From Kordia algicida (lineage in GTDB: Bacteria; Bacteroidota; Bacteroidia; Flavobacteriales; Flavobacteriaceae): a stretch of 64,000 nt of DNA. Of this stretch, positions 26,883 through 37,205 are shown piece by piece. A program made the position numbers and the translations under genes. Numbering within the stretch: the stretch's first letter is position 1; each line of letters begins with the position of its first letter. The notes under the pieces are model-generated. The model worked only from the letters and a program-made list of their open reading frames with translations. It searched no databases and had not been told where the DNA came from. The stretch lies in assembly GCF_051013375.1 (NCBI RefSeq), contig NZ_CP142125.1; one strand, given 5' to 3'.

Positions 26883-28234
26883 TGGCAAAAAATAAATCTG
26901 CCGAACTTGGCATTGCGCCTATTGGAAAATTGCTGATTTCGCAAGCATTGCCTGCGTCTATAGGAATTTTAGTCATGTCTTTAAATATGGTCGTTGATAC
27001 CATTTTTGTAGGACAATGGATTGGTCCTATGGCAATCGCAGCCATCACGGTAGTCATTCCACTTACGTTTTTAATTGCTTCCATTGGAATGGCAATTGGT
27101 GTTGGTGGCGCATCCATAATTTCGAGAGCTTTAGGAAAGGAAGATCACGACAAAGCACAACGTACGTTTGGAAACCAAATTGTGATGTCGTTAGGATTGG
27201 CGGTTTTCTTCGTAATCGTCGGATTGATCTTTAAGGAAGAAGCCTTAGCACTTTTTGGTGCAAAAGGTAAAATTCTCGCTCCTGCGGAAATATACTATGT
27301 CATTGTCATGTATTGTATTCCGTTTTTGGCACTTTGTATGACGGGAAATCCTGTAGTTCGTGCCGAAGGAAAGCCAAAATTTGCCATGGTAGCGTTGATT
27401 CTTCCTGCTATTGGAAACATTTTTTTTGATTACTTATTTATCAATGTGTGGGATATGGGAATGGCAGGTGCCGCTTGGGCAACGTCTATTTCATACTTTA
27501 TCTGTTTTCTATTTATCTATTGGTTTTTCTTTTCAAAATACAGTGAACTCAAAATACGATTGCGTTGTTTTAAGTTAGAACACGCAATTGTGAAAGAAAT
27601 TACAGAATTAGGTGGCGTTACCTTAGCGCGACAAGGAATGGTAAGTATCTTATCTATCATTTTAAATCATACACTGTTTACCTACGGTGGAGAAACTTCA
27701 GTAACCATTTATGGAATTATTAGTAGAATGTTGATGTTTGCCTTATTTCCTGTGATGGGAATTTCGCAAGGATTTTTACCAATTGCAGGGTTCAATTATG
27801 GTGCAGGAAAAATGTTGCGTGTACGCGAAAGTATCAATATTTCGATCAAATACGGAACAGGATTGGCATTGGCTATTTTTGCCATTATTATGTTTTTTCC
27901 AGAACAAATTACAGCTGTTTTTACTACAGATGAAACCGTAATTCGCGACGCGCCAAATGCATTGCGTTGGGTTTTCTTAGTCACACCATTAATTGCTGTA
28001 CAAATGATTGGTTCCGGATATTTTCAAGCTATTGGAAAAGCAGTTCCTGCGTTGTTACTTACGCTTACCAAGCAAGGATTTTTTCTCATTCCGCTAATTT
28101 TAATATTGCCACAATTTTATGGAATTTTTGGTGTTTGGGTTGCGTTTCCTATTGCCGATTTGCTAGCAACTATTGTAACAGGTTGGTATTTAAATAGAGA
28201 AATAAGGCGAACGCTGAATGCTGAACAGGTATAA
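26882..28234 (+). CDS. MATE-family efflux transporter
   Basis: 450 residues with about 12 hydrophobic helices in two halves, the typical MATE size. Motifs include LLISQALPASIGILVMSLNMVVDTIFVG at the start and GISQGFLPIAGFNYGAGK in the second half. MATE proteins export drugs or metabolites with Na+ or H+. It is translationally coupled to hemH through TAATG. The substrate is unknown; a role in porphyrin or iron export is only a guess from position. Confidence 0.92.
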   Translation: MAKNKSAELGIAPIGKLLISQALPASIGILVMSLNMVVDTIFVGQWIGPMAIAAITVVIPLTFLIASIGMAIGVGGASIISRALGKEDHDKAQRTFGNQIVMSLGLAVFFVIVGLIFKEEALALFGAKGKILAPAEIYYVIVMYCIPFLALCMTGNPVVRAEGKPKFAMVALILPAIGNIFFDYLFINVWDMGMAGAAWATSISYFICFLFIYWFFFSKYSELKIRLRCFKLEHAIVKEITELGGVTLARQGMVSILSIILNHTLFTYGGETSVTIYGIISRMLMFALFPVMGISQGFLPIAGFNYGAGKMLRVRESINISIKYGTGLALAIFAIIMFFPEQITAVFTTDETVIRDAPNALRWVFLVTPLIAVQMIGSGYFQAIGKAVPALLLTLTKQGFFLIPLILILPQFYGIFGVWVAFPIADLLATIVTGWYLNREIRRTLNAEQV

Positions 28235-28252
28235 AATTTTATCACAAAAAAA

Positions 28253-28281
28253 TAAGCCGCTTTTACATAAAAAGCGGCTTA
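28253..28281. terminator. Bidirectional terminator between MATE and protease genes
   Basis: A 12-bp perfect stem TAAGCCGCTTTT/AAAAGCGGCTTA with a 5-base loop, between convergent genes, with an A-run on the left. Confidence 0.85.
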
Positions 28282-28306
28282 CTTATATATAATTAAAATG
28301 TTGTAA

Positions 28307-31300
28307 TTATTGTACAATTACTTTTTTCGTAATGATATCTTTATCTGTTTTAAAGCTAACAAAGTAGATTCCATCCGAAAGTTTTGCGGTTCCATTCCAA
28401 TGAACAGATTGCGTGGTATTAGCTCTCGCTTCAATAGTAGTATTGTAGATTAAAATTCCATTAAAACTACGAACTTCAATGTTAACAGGTAACGTTTCTG
28501 ATGTAGTAACTTTAAACGTCATTTCACCATTATTTGGATTTGGTGCTACCTGAGCATCATCAATAGGTTTCACTGGTTCATGAGGTTCAGATGCTAGTCT
28601 TTCGCCACCAATACAAACTATTTCAGATGGTTGAGATGTAACACCTTCGCCACAAATAGCTCTTACGACAACAGCAGAACATCTTAACTTTCCTAAAGAT
28701 ATATTTATACTTGTTTCCGTAGTTTCTCTTGTAGTTATTGAAACTGGATAATCACATCTACAGTCACTTGGCCATACACGAGCAGGTTCAACAATATATC
28801 CTGTAGCGCCAGGAACTGGATCCCAACTTATAGTACTTCCACTTACTTGAACGTTTGTCGGAGCAACCGTTTCACTACAAGGTGGCCACCACTGATCTAA
28901 GATATCACAACTTATTTCATCACATAGTTCGCAGCTTCCTTTTTCACCTGAGCGTTCACTTTGACATACACTACGTCCGTAGCAAACTTCGCCACAGTCA
29001 GAGATTACTTTATGAATTACAAAATAACATTTTCCATAAGCAGCATTATAAGAGAAATTTTCTCCTATTTGAAAACTTTCTGGTGTATATGGTCCGCCAG
29101 TTAAATTTGGACTGCTTAGTATATACCATTCATGTTGAAATGAACTATTGTATGTTTCATAACTGACTGCTGAAAGATTAAATGTTTCGTTATTCACATG
29201 CTCTGGATCAAGGAAGAAATTCGCTTCAATAAAATCGTCACAGCAAGTCACTTTGAATGATTTTTCGACAGGAGTCCAAACCTCACATTCACTTAGATTC
29301 ATAAAAGCAATGGTAAGAATGTATTCGCCTTCTGTGAAATATTTAGGGTTGTCAAGTGCAGCAAATTCTTCGGTAATATTCACTTCGTCCATTTCTCCAA
29401 AATACCATCCGATAGAGCCAAACCATTGTTTTTGACCATTTACAACTCTCCAAGCATGGATATTGTATCTGCCTTCTCCCACGGTAGCGTTTCCATCGGC
29501 CCAAATATCTTCGCCAATACAGAACGTGTCTTTTTGTTCGTTGTTTTCATCTTCTAAATGAAAATCTGCTGGTTCTACGTAAAAAGGTTCAATAGCGATT
29601 CTCTTTTCTCGCCAACCGTAACAACCTTCTGTCCAAATTCCGTGCTTGATGTAATATCTTTTAGACATATCTAACCAGTTAAAGTTAGCAGTTTCACCAT
29701 TTTGAATGCTTCCAATAGGTCCATCTACCGTATTTGCATCACTCACTTCACCTTGTGTATCTGTTTGATACAGTCCCCACCAATGGTTTTGAGGATCTAA
29801 ATCTAATGCTTGTACCGATACTTTCCATGTTCCATCATCACAAATGACATTAATTTCAAAATCTGGAGAATCTGTCACATCACATGGTGGTGGTGTTACC
29901 GTTACAACTCCTTCTGAAACATTATAAAAAATATTGTCTGAACATCTTACGATAATTCTACCGTTTGAGGTTATATTTCCAGGAACAATGATATCTTCTG
30001 ATCCATCATTTTCAGTAGCTTCAGATAAAACAACATCCCAAGTAAATCCGCCATCTGTAGAAAGTAAAATGTCTACTTTTTCACAACTCACTGGCGCGCT
30101 ATCTGTATTGGCAACATCCCATGTAACGGTTTGTGTTGTACCCTGAGCCCATGTTTGATTTCCTGATTGTGATGTGACCAAAAATGGTCCTGATCCGCCA
30201 TCTGTGGTAACTCTCATTTCATCTACAGCTTGGCATCCCCAACCGAATCTGTTATCTCTTACGGTAAAAGCAAAGTCCATCACACGTCCTACACTTGGTA
30301 AAACTTCCCATGTTGGAGTCGTGCCATTTAAAACTGCTGGTAAATTAGGAAAGAAACGAGTTTCGGTAGCTAATGGTTGAATTGATCGAAACATAGGTCC
30401 TTGTGCATTTGTAGTTGCTGGTGGCATTGTAGCACCAACTTCGTTATCTATTTGTTCCCAAGCATACGTTGAAGCTTCAGAAGCTTCTCCTGTTAAGAAA
30501 AATGGTGTTGATCTTGGAATAGTTCTATTAATACCTGCGTTTGCTGTTGGATTGGAATTGTTTGAGTTGATAATGTTTCCACAAGTGCTATTTCCGTTAA
30601 TAATGTTGTCATACATTTCTTCAATGCTGACAGTGTGGAAATAATCATCACTATTTGCTTGTACATTTGCTGGGCAAATTCCAGCATATCCCATAATTGT
30701 TGAAGCACTACCAGGTTCTACAGCAGTAGCTCCATTTCTTTGACAATTATTATTCTGTGTATGATTTGCACCAAATTGATGTCCCATTTCATGGCTTACA
30801 AAATCAACATCAAAAACATCACCAATTGGAGAAGGTAAACCAGTTACTCCACGTGCTTTAGTACTATTGTTACATGGAGAGTTAAGTGTTGCAATTCCGC
30901 CACCACCTGTGCTAAAAACGTGACCTATATCATAATTATTGCTACCAATAACGCTATTAATATTTGATTGGTTTTCCCCGAGCATAGTACCTCCATTATT
31001 ATTTGTGTATGGATCTGAACTTCCGTCCAAATAAATGATATCTTCATTATCTCCAATTAAAATCATATGAATTGCCATTTCACGATTGTAAATTCCGTTT
31101 ACTCTGGTCATCGTTACATTAATAGCCGCCATTGCGTCTGCTACCGTTCCTCCGTGAAACGTAGCATATTCTCCAGTACACGCGAGCGCTAGTCTAAAAG
31201 TTCTAATTTGGCAATCACCTAAATCTATTTCTGGAGCACCATTGGTAGGTTTATCTTTAAAAGAAGGAATGTTTTCAAAATCACAAGTAAAATTCTTTTG

Positions 31301-31789
31301 TATTGGAGTATCTTCTTTAAAATACACTTGATAATAATCAGATATTTCAATTTTAGAAATCGGATCTATCAAAATTGTTTTTCCGCCTAATATTTGTGCG
31401 TGAAATCCTTTTTGTGTAAATCCAAAAGCAATCGTTTTATTCGGATCGTCCATACTTACCCCTTTGTATGAATGAATTTCTGGAAATTTTGCAGCTAATT
31501 TTTCTTCCATAATTGGAAAATATTGCACTTCAAAAGTTTCCATTCCTGAATTTGGAAGTGGAATGCTAAGCATTATTTTTTGACCTCTTGGAGCTTCCCT
31601 AAGACTCCTAAGATCATTTTTTAATGCAGGTTGATTCAGTTGTAGTACTCTGGCATTGGTTGGTGCTGAGTTTTGTTGTTTAATCGTTGTCGGTTTTCGT
31701 ACATCCTGCCAATAGTTATCGAAGCTTCCCTGACTGAAGCCGCTAAAACTAAAGAGCACGAAAAGAATAAAGTAAAAGTTTTTTTTCAT
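28307..31789 (-). CDS. Secreted reprolysin-like metalloprotease with T9SS sorting domain
   Basis: 1160 residues. A signal peptide ends near GFSQ. A propeptide-like part runs to about 190, then a reprolysin-type catalytic domain (about 195-400) with zinc motif HEMGHQFGANH at 333-343 and Met-turn IMGYAG with Met366. The long middle is rich in Cys and beta strands. A fibronectin-III-like unit lies near 985-1060 (APTNVQVSGSTISWDPVPGATGY), and the last 80 residues are a type IX secretion sorting domain (PNPNNGEMTFKV ... GIYFVSFKTDKDIITKKVIVQ). It would be exported across the outer membrane and digest extracellular protein. Confidence 0.93.
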   Translation of the reverse strand: MKKNFYFILFVLFSFSGFSQGSFDNYWQDVRKPTTIKQQNSAPTNARVLQLNQPALKNDLRSLREAPRGQKIMLSIPLPNSGMETFEVQYFPIMEEKLAAKFPEIHSYKGVSMDDPNKTIAFGFTQKGFHAQILGGKTILIDPISKIEISDYYQVYFKEDTPIQKNFTCDFENIPSFKDKPTNGAPEIDLGDCQIRTFRLALACTGEYATFHGGTVADAMAAINVTMTRVNGIYNREMAIHMILIGDNEDIIYLDGSSDPYTNNNGGTMLGENQSNINSVIGSNNYDIGHVFSTGGGGIATLNSPCNNSTKARGVTGLPSPIGDVFDVDFVSHEMGHQFGANHTQNNNCQRNGATAVEPGSASTIMGYAGICPANVQANSDDYFHTVSIEEMYDNIINGNSTCGNIINSNNSNPTANAGINRTIPRSTPFFLTGEASEASTYAWEQIDNEVGATMPPATTNAQGPMFRSIQPLATETRFFPNLPAVLNGTTPTWEVLPSVGRVMDFAFTVRDNRFGWGCQAVDEMRVTTDGGSGPFLVTSQSGNQTWAQGTTQTVTWDVANTDSAPVSCEKVDILLSTDGGFTWDVVLSEATENDGSEDIIVPGNITSNGRIIVRCSDNIFYNVSEGVVTVTPPPCDVTDSPDFEINVICDDGTWKVSVQALDLDPQNHWWGLYQTDTQGEVSDANTVDGPIGSIQNGETANFNWLDMSKRYYIKHGIWTEGCYGWREKRIAIEPFYVEPADFHLEDENNEQKDTFCIGEDIWADGNATVGEGRYNIHAWRVVNGQKQWFGSIGWYFGEMDEVNITEEFAALDNPKYFTEGEYILTIAFMNLSECEVWTPVEKSFKVTCCDDFIEANFFLDPEHVNNETFNLSAVSYETYNSSFQHEWYILSSPNLTGGPYTPESFQIGENFSYNAAYGKCYFVIHKVISDCGEVCYGRSVCQSERSGEKGSCELCDEISCDILDQWWPPCSETVAPTNVQVSGSTISWDPVPGATGYIVEPARVWPSDCRCDYPVSITTRETTETSINISLGKLRCSAVVVRAICGEGVTSQPSEIVCIGGERLASEPHEPVKPIDDAQVAPNPNNGEMTFKVTTSETLPVNIEVRSFNGILIYNTTIEARANTTQSVHWNGTAKLSDGIYFVSFKTDKDIITKKVIVQ

Positions 31790-32034
31790 GGTCTAACTTT
31801 TTATTGTTTTTTCCTACTCTGTTTTTATAAAGGCTTTTCGGATTCCGCCATAATTACTTATATAAATAAGATCAACAGAACAGGTTTTGTTACCCATTTT
31901 TAAAGTTTTCATTGGTGTAGCATTAAAGAAAGATGTAGAAAAAAGCATGGTATACATCATAAAAAAGCGGAAATGCTAGCAAGCAAAAAGGAATATCCTT
32001 ATTTTTAGTAGCTGAAACCAAACCAACCTAAAAA

Positions 32035-35000
32035 ATGCGAATCTTAACCATTCTCATGGCACTATTTCTTACAGTAGGAAGCCAATTTGAAACACAAGCA
32101 CAAACTTTTGATGAAACCTATTATAAAAACCTCGAATACCGATTGGTCGGTCCTTTCCGTGGAGGTCGAAGTGCTGCAGTAACAGGTGTTCCCAACAAAC
32201 CAAATTTATTTTACTTTGGCGCAACAGGTGGCGGCGTTTGGAAAACTACCAACGGTGGACGTTCTTGGGAAAATATTTCTGATGGATTTTTCGGTGGAAG
32301 TATCGGTTCTATTACCGTTTCAAAAAGTGATCCGAATGTCATGTATGTTGGCGGTGGCGAAAAAACCGTGCGTGGAAACGTTTCTTCTGGTTACGGCGTT
32401 TGGAAAAGTGTTGACGCAGGAAAAACATGGACAGCTTCAGGATTAAAAAACTCAAGACATATTCCAAGAATGGCAGTACATCCAATGAATTCAGACATTG
32501 TATATGCAGGCGTGATGGGAAATATTTATAAATCTTCTGATGAAAGAGGTGTTTACAAAAGTACAGATGGCGGAAAAACATGGCGAAAAACACTTTTTGC
32601 CAATGCAGATGCTGGTGTGGTCGATTTAATCATGGATCCGACAAACCCGAGAATTTTATACGCTTCTACATGGCGCGTTCGCAGAACTCCATATAGCCTA
32701 AGTTCTGGTGGCGATGGTTCTGCTTTGTGGAAAAGTACCGATAGTGGTGAAACTTGGACAGAAATTTCTACCAAAAAAGGATTTCCTGAAGGAACACTTG
32801 GAATTATTGGTGTGACAGTTTCTCCATTAAACAACCAACGTGTTTGGGCAATTGTAGAAAACAAAGACAAAGGCGGTTTGTACCGAAGTGAAGATGGTGG
32901 CGAAACATGGACACAAGTCAACAGCGAACGCAAACTACGTCAGCGCGCTTGGTATTACACACGTGTATATGCCGATACTGAAAATGTAGATGTGGTGTAT
33001 GTGTTGAACGTTCGTTATCATAAAAGTACCAATGGCGGAAAAACATTTAGTACGTACAACGCTCCGCATGGCGATCATCACGATTTGTGGATTGCACCCG
33101 AAAATCCAAAACGTATGATTATTGGTGATGATGGTGGCGCACAAGTTACCTATGATGGTGGCGAAACTTGGAGTACATACCATAATCAGCCAACATCGCA
33201 ATTTTACAGGGTAACGACAGATAATAGCTTTCCATACAGAATTTATGTAGCACAACAAGATAATTCTACCATACGAATTCCGCACAGAACAGATGGTTGG
33301 TCAATTTCAGACGACGATTGGGAAAGTACGGCAGGTGGCGAATCGGCACATATTGCAGTCGATCCAAAAGATAACGACATTGTATATGGTGGAAGTTACG
33401 ATGGTTTCCTCACCCGAAAAAATCATAAAACAGGAACGGTAAGAGCGATTAATGTTTGGCCAGACAATCCAATGGGACATGGTGCAGAAGGTATGAAATA
33501 TCGCTTTCAGTGGAATTTCCCAATTATCTTCTCAAAACACAATCCAAACCGACTGTATACGTTTTCAAATCGTGTGCATGTGACTGAAAATGAAGGGCAA
33601 TCGTGGGATGTTATCAGTCCAGATTTGACTAGAAACGATCCTGAAAAATTAAAATCTTCCGGTGGACCTATTACGCAGGATAACACTTCCGTGGAATATT
33701 ACTGTACGATATTTGCCGCGCAAGAATCACCTTTAAAAGAAGGATTATTATGGGTTGGAAGCGACGATGGATTGATTCACGTAACACAAGATGGTGGAAA
33801 AACTTGGCAAAATGTGACGCCAAAAGGAATGCCAGAATGGATGATGATTAACAGTATTGAACCTAGTGCTTTTGAGGCAGGAACATGTTATGTAGCTGGA
33901 ACAAAATACAAAACAGGCGATTTTACTCCATACATTTACAAAACGACAGATTATGGAAAATCATGGAGAAAAATTACCAACGGAATCAATGCAGAACACT
34001 TTACACGTGTTGTTCGTGAAGATCCAAAACGCAAAGGTTTACTCTACGCAGGAACAGAAACAGGCATGTATATTTCGTTTAACGATGGAAAAAATTGGCA
34101 ATCGTTTCAGTTGAATCTTCCAATTGTTCCAATTACTGATTTAACGATAAAAGACAACAATTTAATCGTAGCTACACAAGGTAGAAGTTTGTGGATGATT
34201 GACGATTTAACCGTGATTCATCAGCAGTACGGAATTACCAAAAACAGCAACATTCTCTACACGCCAAAAGATACGTACAGAATGCGTGGCGGTTCTCAAA
34301 AAGGAAGCAAAACTGAAGGAACGAATCATCCAAATGGTGTGATGACATATTTCTATTTGAATGATTATGACGAAAAAGATGAGGTTTCGTTAACGTATAT
34401 GGAAGCGAATGGTGATGTCATCAAAAAATTCAGCACAAAAAACAAAAAGAAAGATAAATTGAAAGTTGAAAAAGGAGGCAATCAGTTTGTGTGGAACATG
34501 ACGTATAAAGGTACTGAAAAGTTAAAAGGAATGATTTTATGGTGGGCAAGTTTAAATGGTCCAAAAGCGGTTCCTGGAGAATACAAAGTAAAATTGACGA
34601 TTAAAAAAGAAGGTTCAGATGCTGAGGAAATCATCAAACCATTTACTATTTTGGCTGATCCGAGAGCGGAAAGTACGTTGACAGACATGCAAAAGCAGTT
34701 CGACTTTATCAAAGATGTGAATGCAACGATGGACAATGCGCATAAATCCATCAAAAAAATTAGAAAAATTAACGCAAAATTGAGTTCTTTTGCAACGCAG
34801 TATAAAGACGACGAAAACGTAAAAGATTTGGTAGAAAAAGCCAAAGAATTGAAAAAGAAATTTACGTCGATTGAAGAAGCGTTGTATCAAACAAAAAATC
34901 GTAGTGGACAGGATCCGTTGAATTTCCCAATTCGTCTTACCAACAAATTAGGACATTTAAATTCATTAGTAAGTATGGGCGATTTTGCACCAACCGAACA

Positions 35001-35142
35001 AGACATTGCGGTAAAAAATGAACTAACGCAGAAAATCAATAAAGAATTGACTGAATTTAACAATTTGGTAGACACAGAAATTAAAGCGTTTAACGAAGCT
35101 TTTAATGCAAAAAAACTAAACTATCTATTCATAGAAGATTAA
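32035..35142 (+). CDS. Secreted BNR/Asp-box repeat (VPS10/sortilin-like) beta-propeller protein
   Basis: 1035 residues. A signal peptide ends near TQAQ. At least ten Asp-box (BNR) motifs of the form S/T-x-D-x-G-x-T-W run from about 65 to 690, for example TTNGGRSWE, STDGGKTWR, SEDGGETWT and TQDGGKTWQ, so one or two seven-to-ten-bladed propellers are likely. The C-terminal 250 residues end in a helical coiled part. Databases often label this family glycosyl hydrolase or VPS10-like; no catalytic residues can be assigned. No T9SS sorting domain is seen. The stop TAA is directly followed by the hemJ ATG. Confidence 0.85.
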   Translation: MRILTILMALFLTVGSQFETQAQTFDETYYKNLEYRLVGPFRGGRSAAVTGVPNKPNLFYFGATGGGVWKTTNGGRSWENISDGFFGGSIGSITVSKSDPNVMYVGGGEKTVRGNVSSGYGVWKSVDAGKTWTASGLKNSRHIPRMAVHPMNSDIVYAGVMGNIYKSSDERGVYKSTDGGKTWRKTLFANADAGVVDLIMDPTNPRILYASTWRVRRTPYSLSSGGDGSALWKSTDSGETWTEISTKKGFPEGTLGIIGVTVSPLNNQRVWAIVENKDKGGLYRSEDGGETWTQVNSERKLRQRAWYYTRVYADTENVDVVYVLNVRYHKSTNGGKTFSTYNAPHGDHHDLWIAPENPKRMIIGDDGGAQVTYDGGETWSTYHNQPTSQFYRVTTDNSFPYRIYVAQQDNSTIRIPHRTDGWSISDDDWESTAGGESAHIAVDPKDNDIVYGGSYDGFLTRKNHKTGTVRAINVWPDNPMGHGAEGMKYRFQWNFPIIFSKHNPNRLYTFSNRVHVTENEGQSWDVISPDLTRNDPEKLKSSGGPITQDNTSVEYYCTIFAAQESPLKEGLLWVGSDDGLIHVTQDGGKTWQNVTPKGMPEWMMINSIEPSAFEAGTCYVAGTKYKTGDFTPYIYKTTDYGKSWRKITNGINAEHFTRVVREDPKRKGLLYAGTETGMYISFNDGKNWQSFQLNLPIVPITDLTIKDNNLIVATQGRSLWMIDDLTVIHQQYGITKNSNILYTPKDTYRMRGGSQKGSKTEGTNHPNGVMTYFYLNDYDEKDEVSLTYMEANGDVIKKFSTKNKKKDKLKVEKGGNQFVWNMTYKGTEKLKGMILWWASLNGPKAVPGEYKVKLTIKKEGSDAEEIIKPFTILADPRAESTLTDMQKQFDFIKDVNATMDNAHKSIKKIRKINAKLSSFATQYKDDENVKDLVEKAKELKKKFTSIEEALYQTKNRSGQDPLNFPIRLTNKLGHLNSLVSMGDFAPTEQDIAVKNELTQKINKELTEFNNLVDTEIKAFNEAFNAKKLNYLFIED

Positions 35143-35694
35143 ATGGCTGCATATTACGACTATATAAAATCCCTGCATTTAATATTTGTAGTGACCTGGT
35201 TTGCGGGATTATTTTACATTCCACGTTTGTTTGTATATCAAATAGAAGCGTTTCATAAACCTTCACCTGAAAAGGAAATTTTAGGCAAACAACTCAAGTT
35301 GATGGCAAAACGTTTGTGGTTTATCATTACGTGGCCATCATCTGTGCTTGCAACAATTTTTGCAGTGTTACTCATCATCATCACGCCAGCGTGGTTAGAA
35401 CAAGGTTGGATGCACGTAAAACTAGGCTTTGTTTTGTTATTATTCATCTATCAATTTGTCACGCACAAAATGTATAATGAGTTACAACACGATGAGGTAA
35501 AATACAGTTCAAACTTTATGCGATTGTGGAATGAAGGCGCAACATTTATCCTATTTGCAGTCGTTTTTTTAGTCATCTTAAAAAGTGCTATCAACTGGAT
35601 TTTTGGCGTCATTGGAATTTTTGTTTTGGCAATTTTACTCATGCTAGGATTTAAGATTTACAAACGCATTCGCGAGAAAAACCCAGAAGCATAA
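35143..35694 (+). CDS. hemJ: Protoporphyrinogen IX oxidase HemJ (CopD family)
   Basis: 183 residues with four or five membrane helices. The N terminus (IKSLHLIFVVTWFAGLFYIPRLFVY) is characteristic of HemJ, with the conserved heme-ligand-candidate His12. It oxidises protoporphyrinogen IX to protoporphyrin IX in the membrane, the step between HemF and HemH. No hemG or hemY is in the window. Its ATG follows the stop of the BNR gene without a gap. A last hydrophobic helix near 147-168 extends the usual length of about 140-150. Confidence 0.85.
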   Translation: MAAYYDYIKSLHLIFVVTWFAGLFYIPRLFVYQIEAFHKPSPEKEILGKQLKLMAKRLWFIITWPSSVLATIFAVLLIIITPAWLEQGWMHVKLGFVLLLFIYQFVTHKMYNELQHDEVKYSSNFMRLWNEGATFILFAVVFLVILKSAINWIFGVIGIFVLAILLMLGFKIYKRIREKNPEA

Positions 35695-35741
35695 TATTGG
35701 CTTGATTATTGTGCAAAAGCAAGGAAGATAAACAGATTTAC

Positions 35742-37199
35742 ATGAAATTAGCTAGACTTTCGTTACGTTCTCGAATATTTGCCTACATGATTCTCTTGAT
35801 TCTTGTATCTTCTATTTTGATTGCTTTAGTTACAATACTGCAATATCGTGAGCAATCAAAAGATTACCATGACGATCGTTTGGAGCGTAAAGAAGATCAG
35901 GTTCGTGCCAATGTAAAATACCTTATCAACAGAGAAACAACGTATGAAGTAACTACTGAAAATTTACAGTATATTTTTAAATACGAAATTTATAAAATAT
36001 CTGATGTTCACAACATAACGATTAATATTTACGATTTAGAAGGCGAATTTATATTGACATCAGATACTTCTATCAGAAGTGAAGGTATTGTAGAATGTTT
36101 GCCCGCCAAAGTATTAAACGGTTTGCAAAAAGACTATGAAAGTCACTTTATCGATGATATTATTGTAGAAAATAATGTAGAATATCAATCGTCTTACACC
36201 ATTATTGAAGATGCAAAATCAAAACCTATTGGTATCTTAAACTTGCAGTATGAACGTGTCGATTCATTTACCAATAAAGAACTAAGGGAATTTTTAGCAC
36301 GCTTAGGATTGACCTACTTAATCATGCTCGTAATTGCGGTTATCTTTGCTTATTTTGTATCTAAATACATTACAAAATCACTTAAAAAAATTGGAGAAAA
36401 GTTAGATCAAACTCGATTGAACAAACGCAATGAGAAAATTATTGTAGACAATGCCGGTGAAGAAATCTATAACCTAATCAACGCCTATAATGGTATGATT
36501 GATGAACTTGATGAAAGTGCGGTAAAACTGGCAAAAAGTGAGCGTGAACAAGCTTGGCGCGAAATGGCAAAACAAGTGGCACACGAAATTAAAAATCCGC
36601 TAACACCAATGCGTTTGACAGTACAAAGTTTTCAACGAAAATTTGATCCAGAAGATCCAGACATTCTTCAAAAAGTAGATGAATATTCAAAAACATTGAT
36701 TCAGCAAATTGATACCATGAGCAGTATCGCTTCGGCATTTTCTAACTTTGCAAAAATGCCTGCACAGCAAAATGAAATGCTCAATATTGTTGAAGTAACA
36801 CGTTTGGCAATGGATCTTTTTAACGAAGATTACATCAATTATTCGTACGAAGAAGAAGAAATTATTGTAAAATTTGATCGTACACAGTTAATTCGTGTGA
36901 TAACAAACTTGGTAAAAAATGCCATACAAGCAATTTCTGAAGAACGTACACCGCGTATTGATGTTCGCGTATTTGAGCATAACGAAAGCGTGATGATTAC
37001 TGTAAAAGATAACGGAATCGGAATTACAAAAGAAAACGAACCAAAAATATTTGAGCCAAAATTCACCACAAAAAGTAGTGGAATGGGATTAGGGCTCGGA
37101 ATGGTAAAAAATATTGTGGAAACTTATGATGGAAGTATTACTTTTACATCAGAAGAAAATGTGGGCACAACTTTTACAGTGTCTTTTCCAAAAACATAA
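35742..37199 (+). CDS. Membrane sensor histidine kinase, NtrY-like
   Basis: 485 residues from the ATG at 35742. TM1 is about 12-36, a periplasmic sensor about 37-185, TM2 about 188-207 and HAMP about 208-262. The dimerisation domain carries HEIKNPLTP with phospho-acceptor His281. The ATPase domain has the N box NLVKNAIQAI and glycine boxes DNGIGI and GMGLGLGMV. HEIKNPLTP is typical of NtrY-like kinases. No response regulator is adjacent, so it is an orphan here. The enoyl-CoA hydratase gene starts 6 bases after its stop. Confidence 0.92.
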   Translation: MKLARLSLRSRIFAYMILLILVSSILIALVTILQYREQSKDYHDDRLERKEDQVRANVKYLINRETTYEVTTENLQYIFKYEIYKISDVHNITINIYDLEGEFILTSDTSIRSEGIVECLPAKVLNGLQKDYESHFIDDIIVENNVEYQSSYTIIEDAKSKPIGILNLQYERVDSFTNKELREFLARLGLTYLIMLVIAVIFAYFVSKYITKSLKKIGEKLDQTRLNKRNEKIIVDNAGEEIYNLINAYNGMIDELDESAVKLAKSEREQAWREMAKQVAHEIKNPLTPMRLTVQSFQRKFDPEDPDILQKVDEYSKTLIQQIDTMSSIASAFSNFAKMPAQQNEMLNIVEVTRLAMDLFNEDYINYSYEEEEIIVKFDRTQLIRVITNLVKNAIQAISEERTPRIDVRVFEHNESVMITVKDNGIGITKENEPKIFEPKFTTKSSGMGLGLGMVKNIVETYDGSITFTSEENVGTTFTVSFPKT

Positions 37200-37205
37200 A
37201 CAACC

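Noticed and set aside
32553..33285. Two antisense open frames of 116-126 codons under the BNR-repeat gene
   Set aside because: They follow from codon bias in the Asp-box repeats on the other strand; no start context or family.
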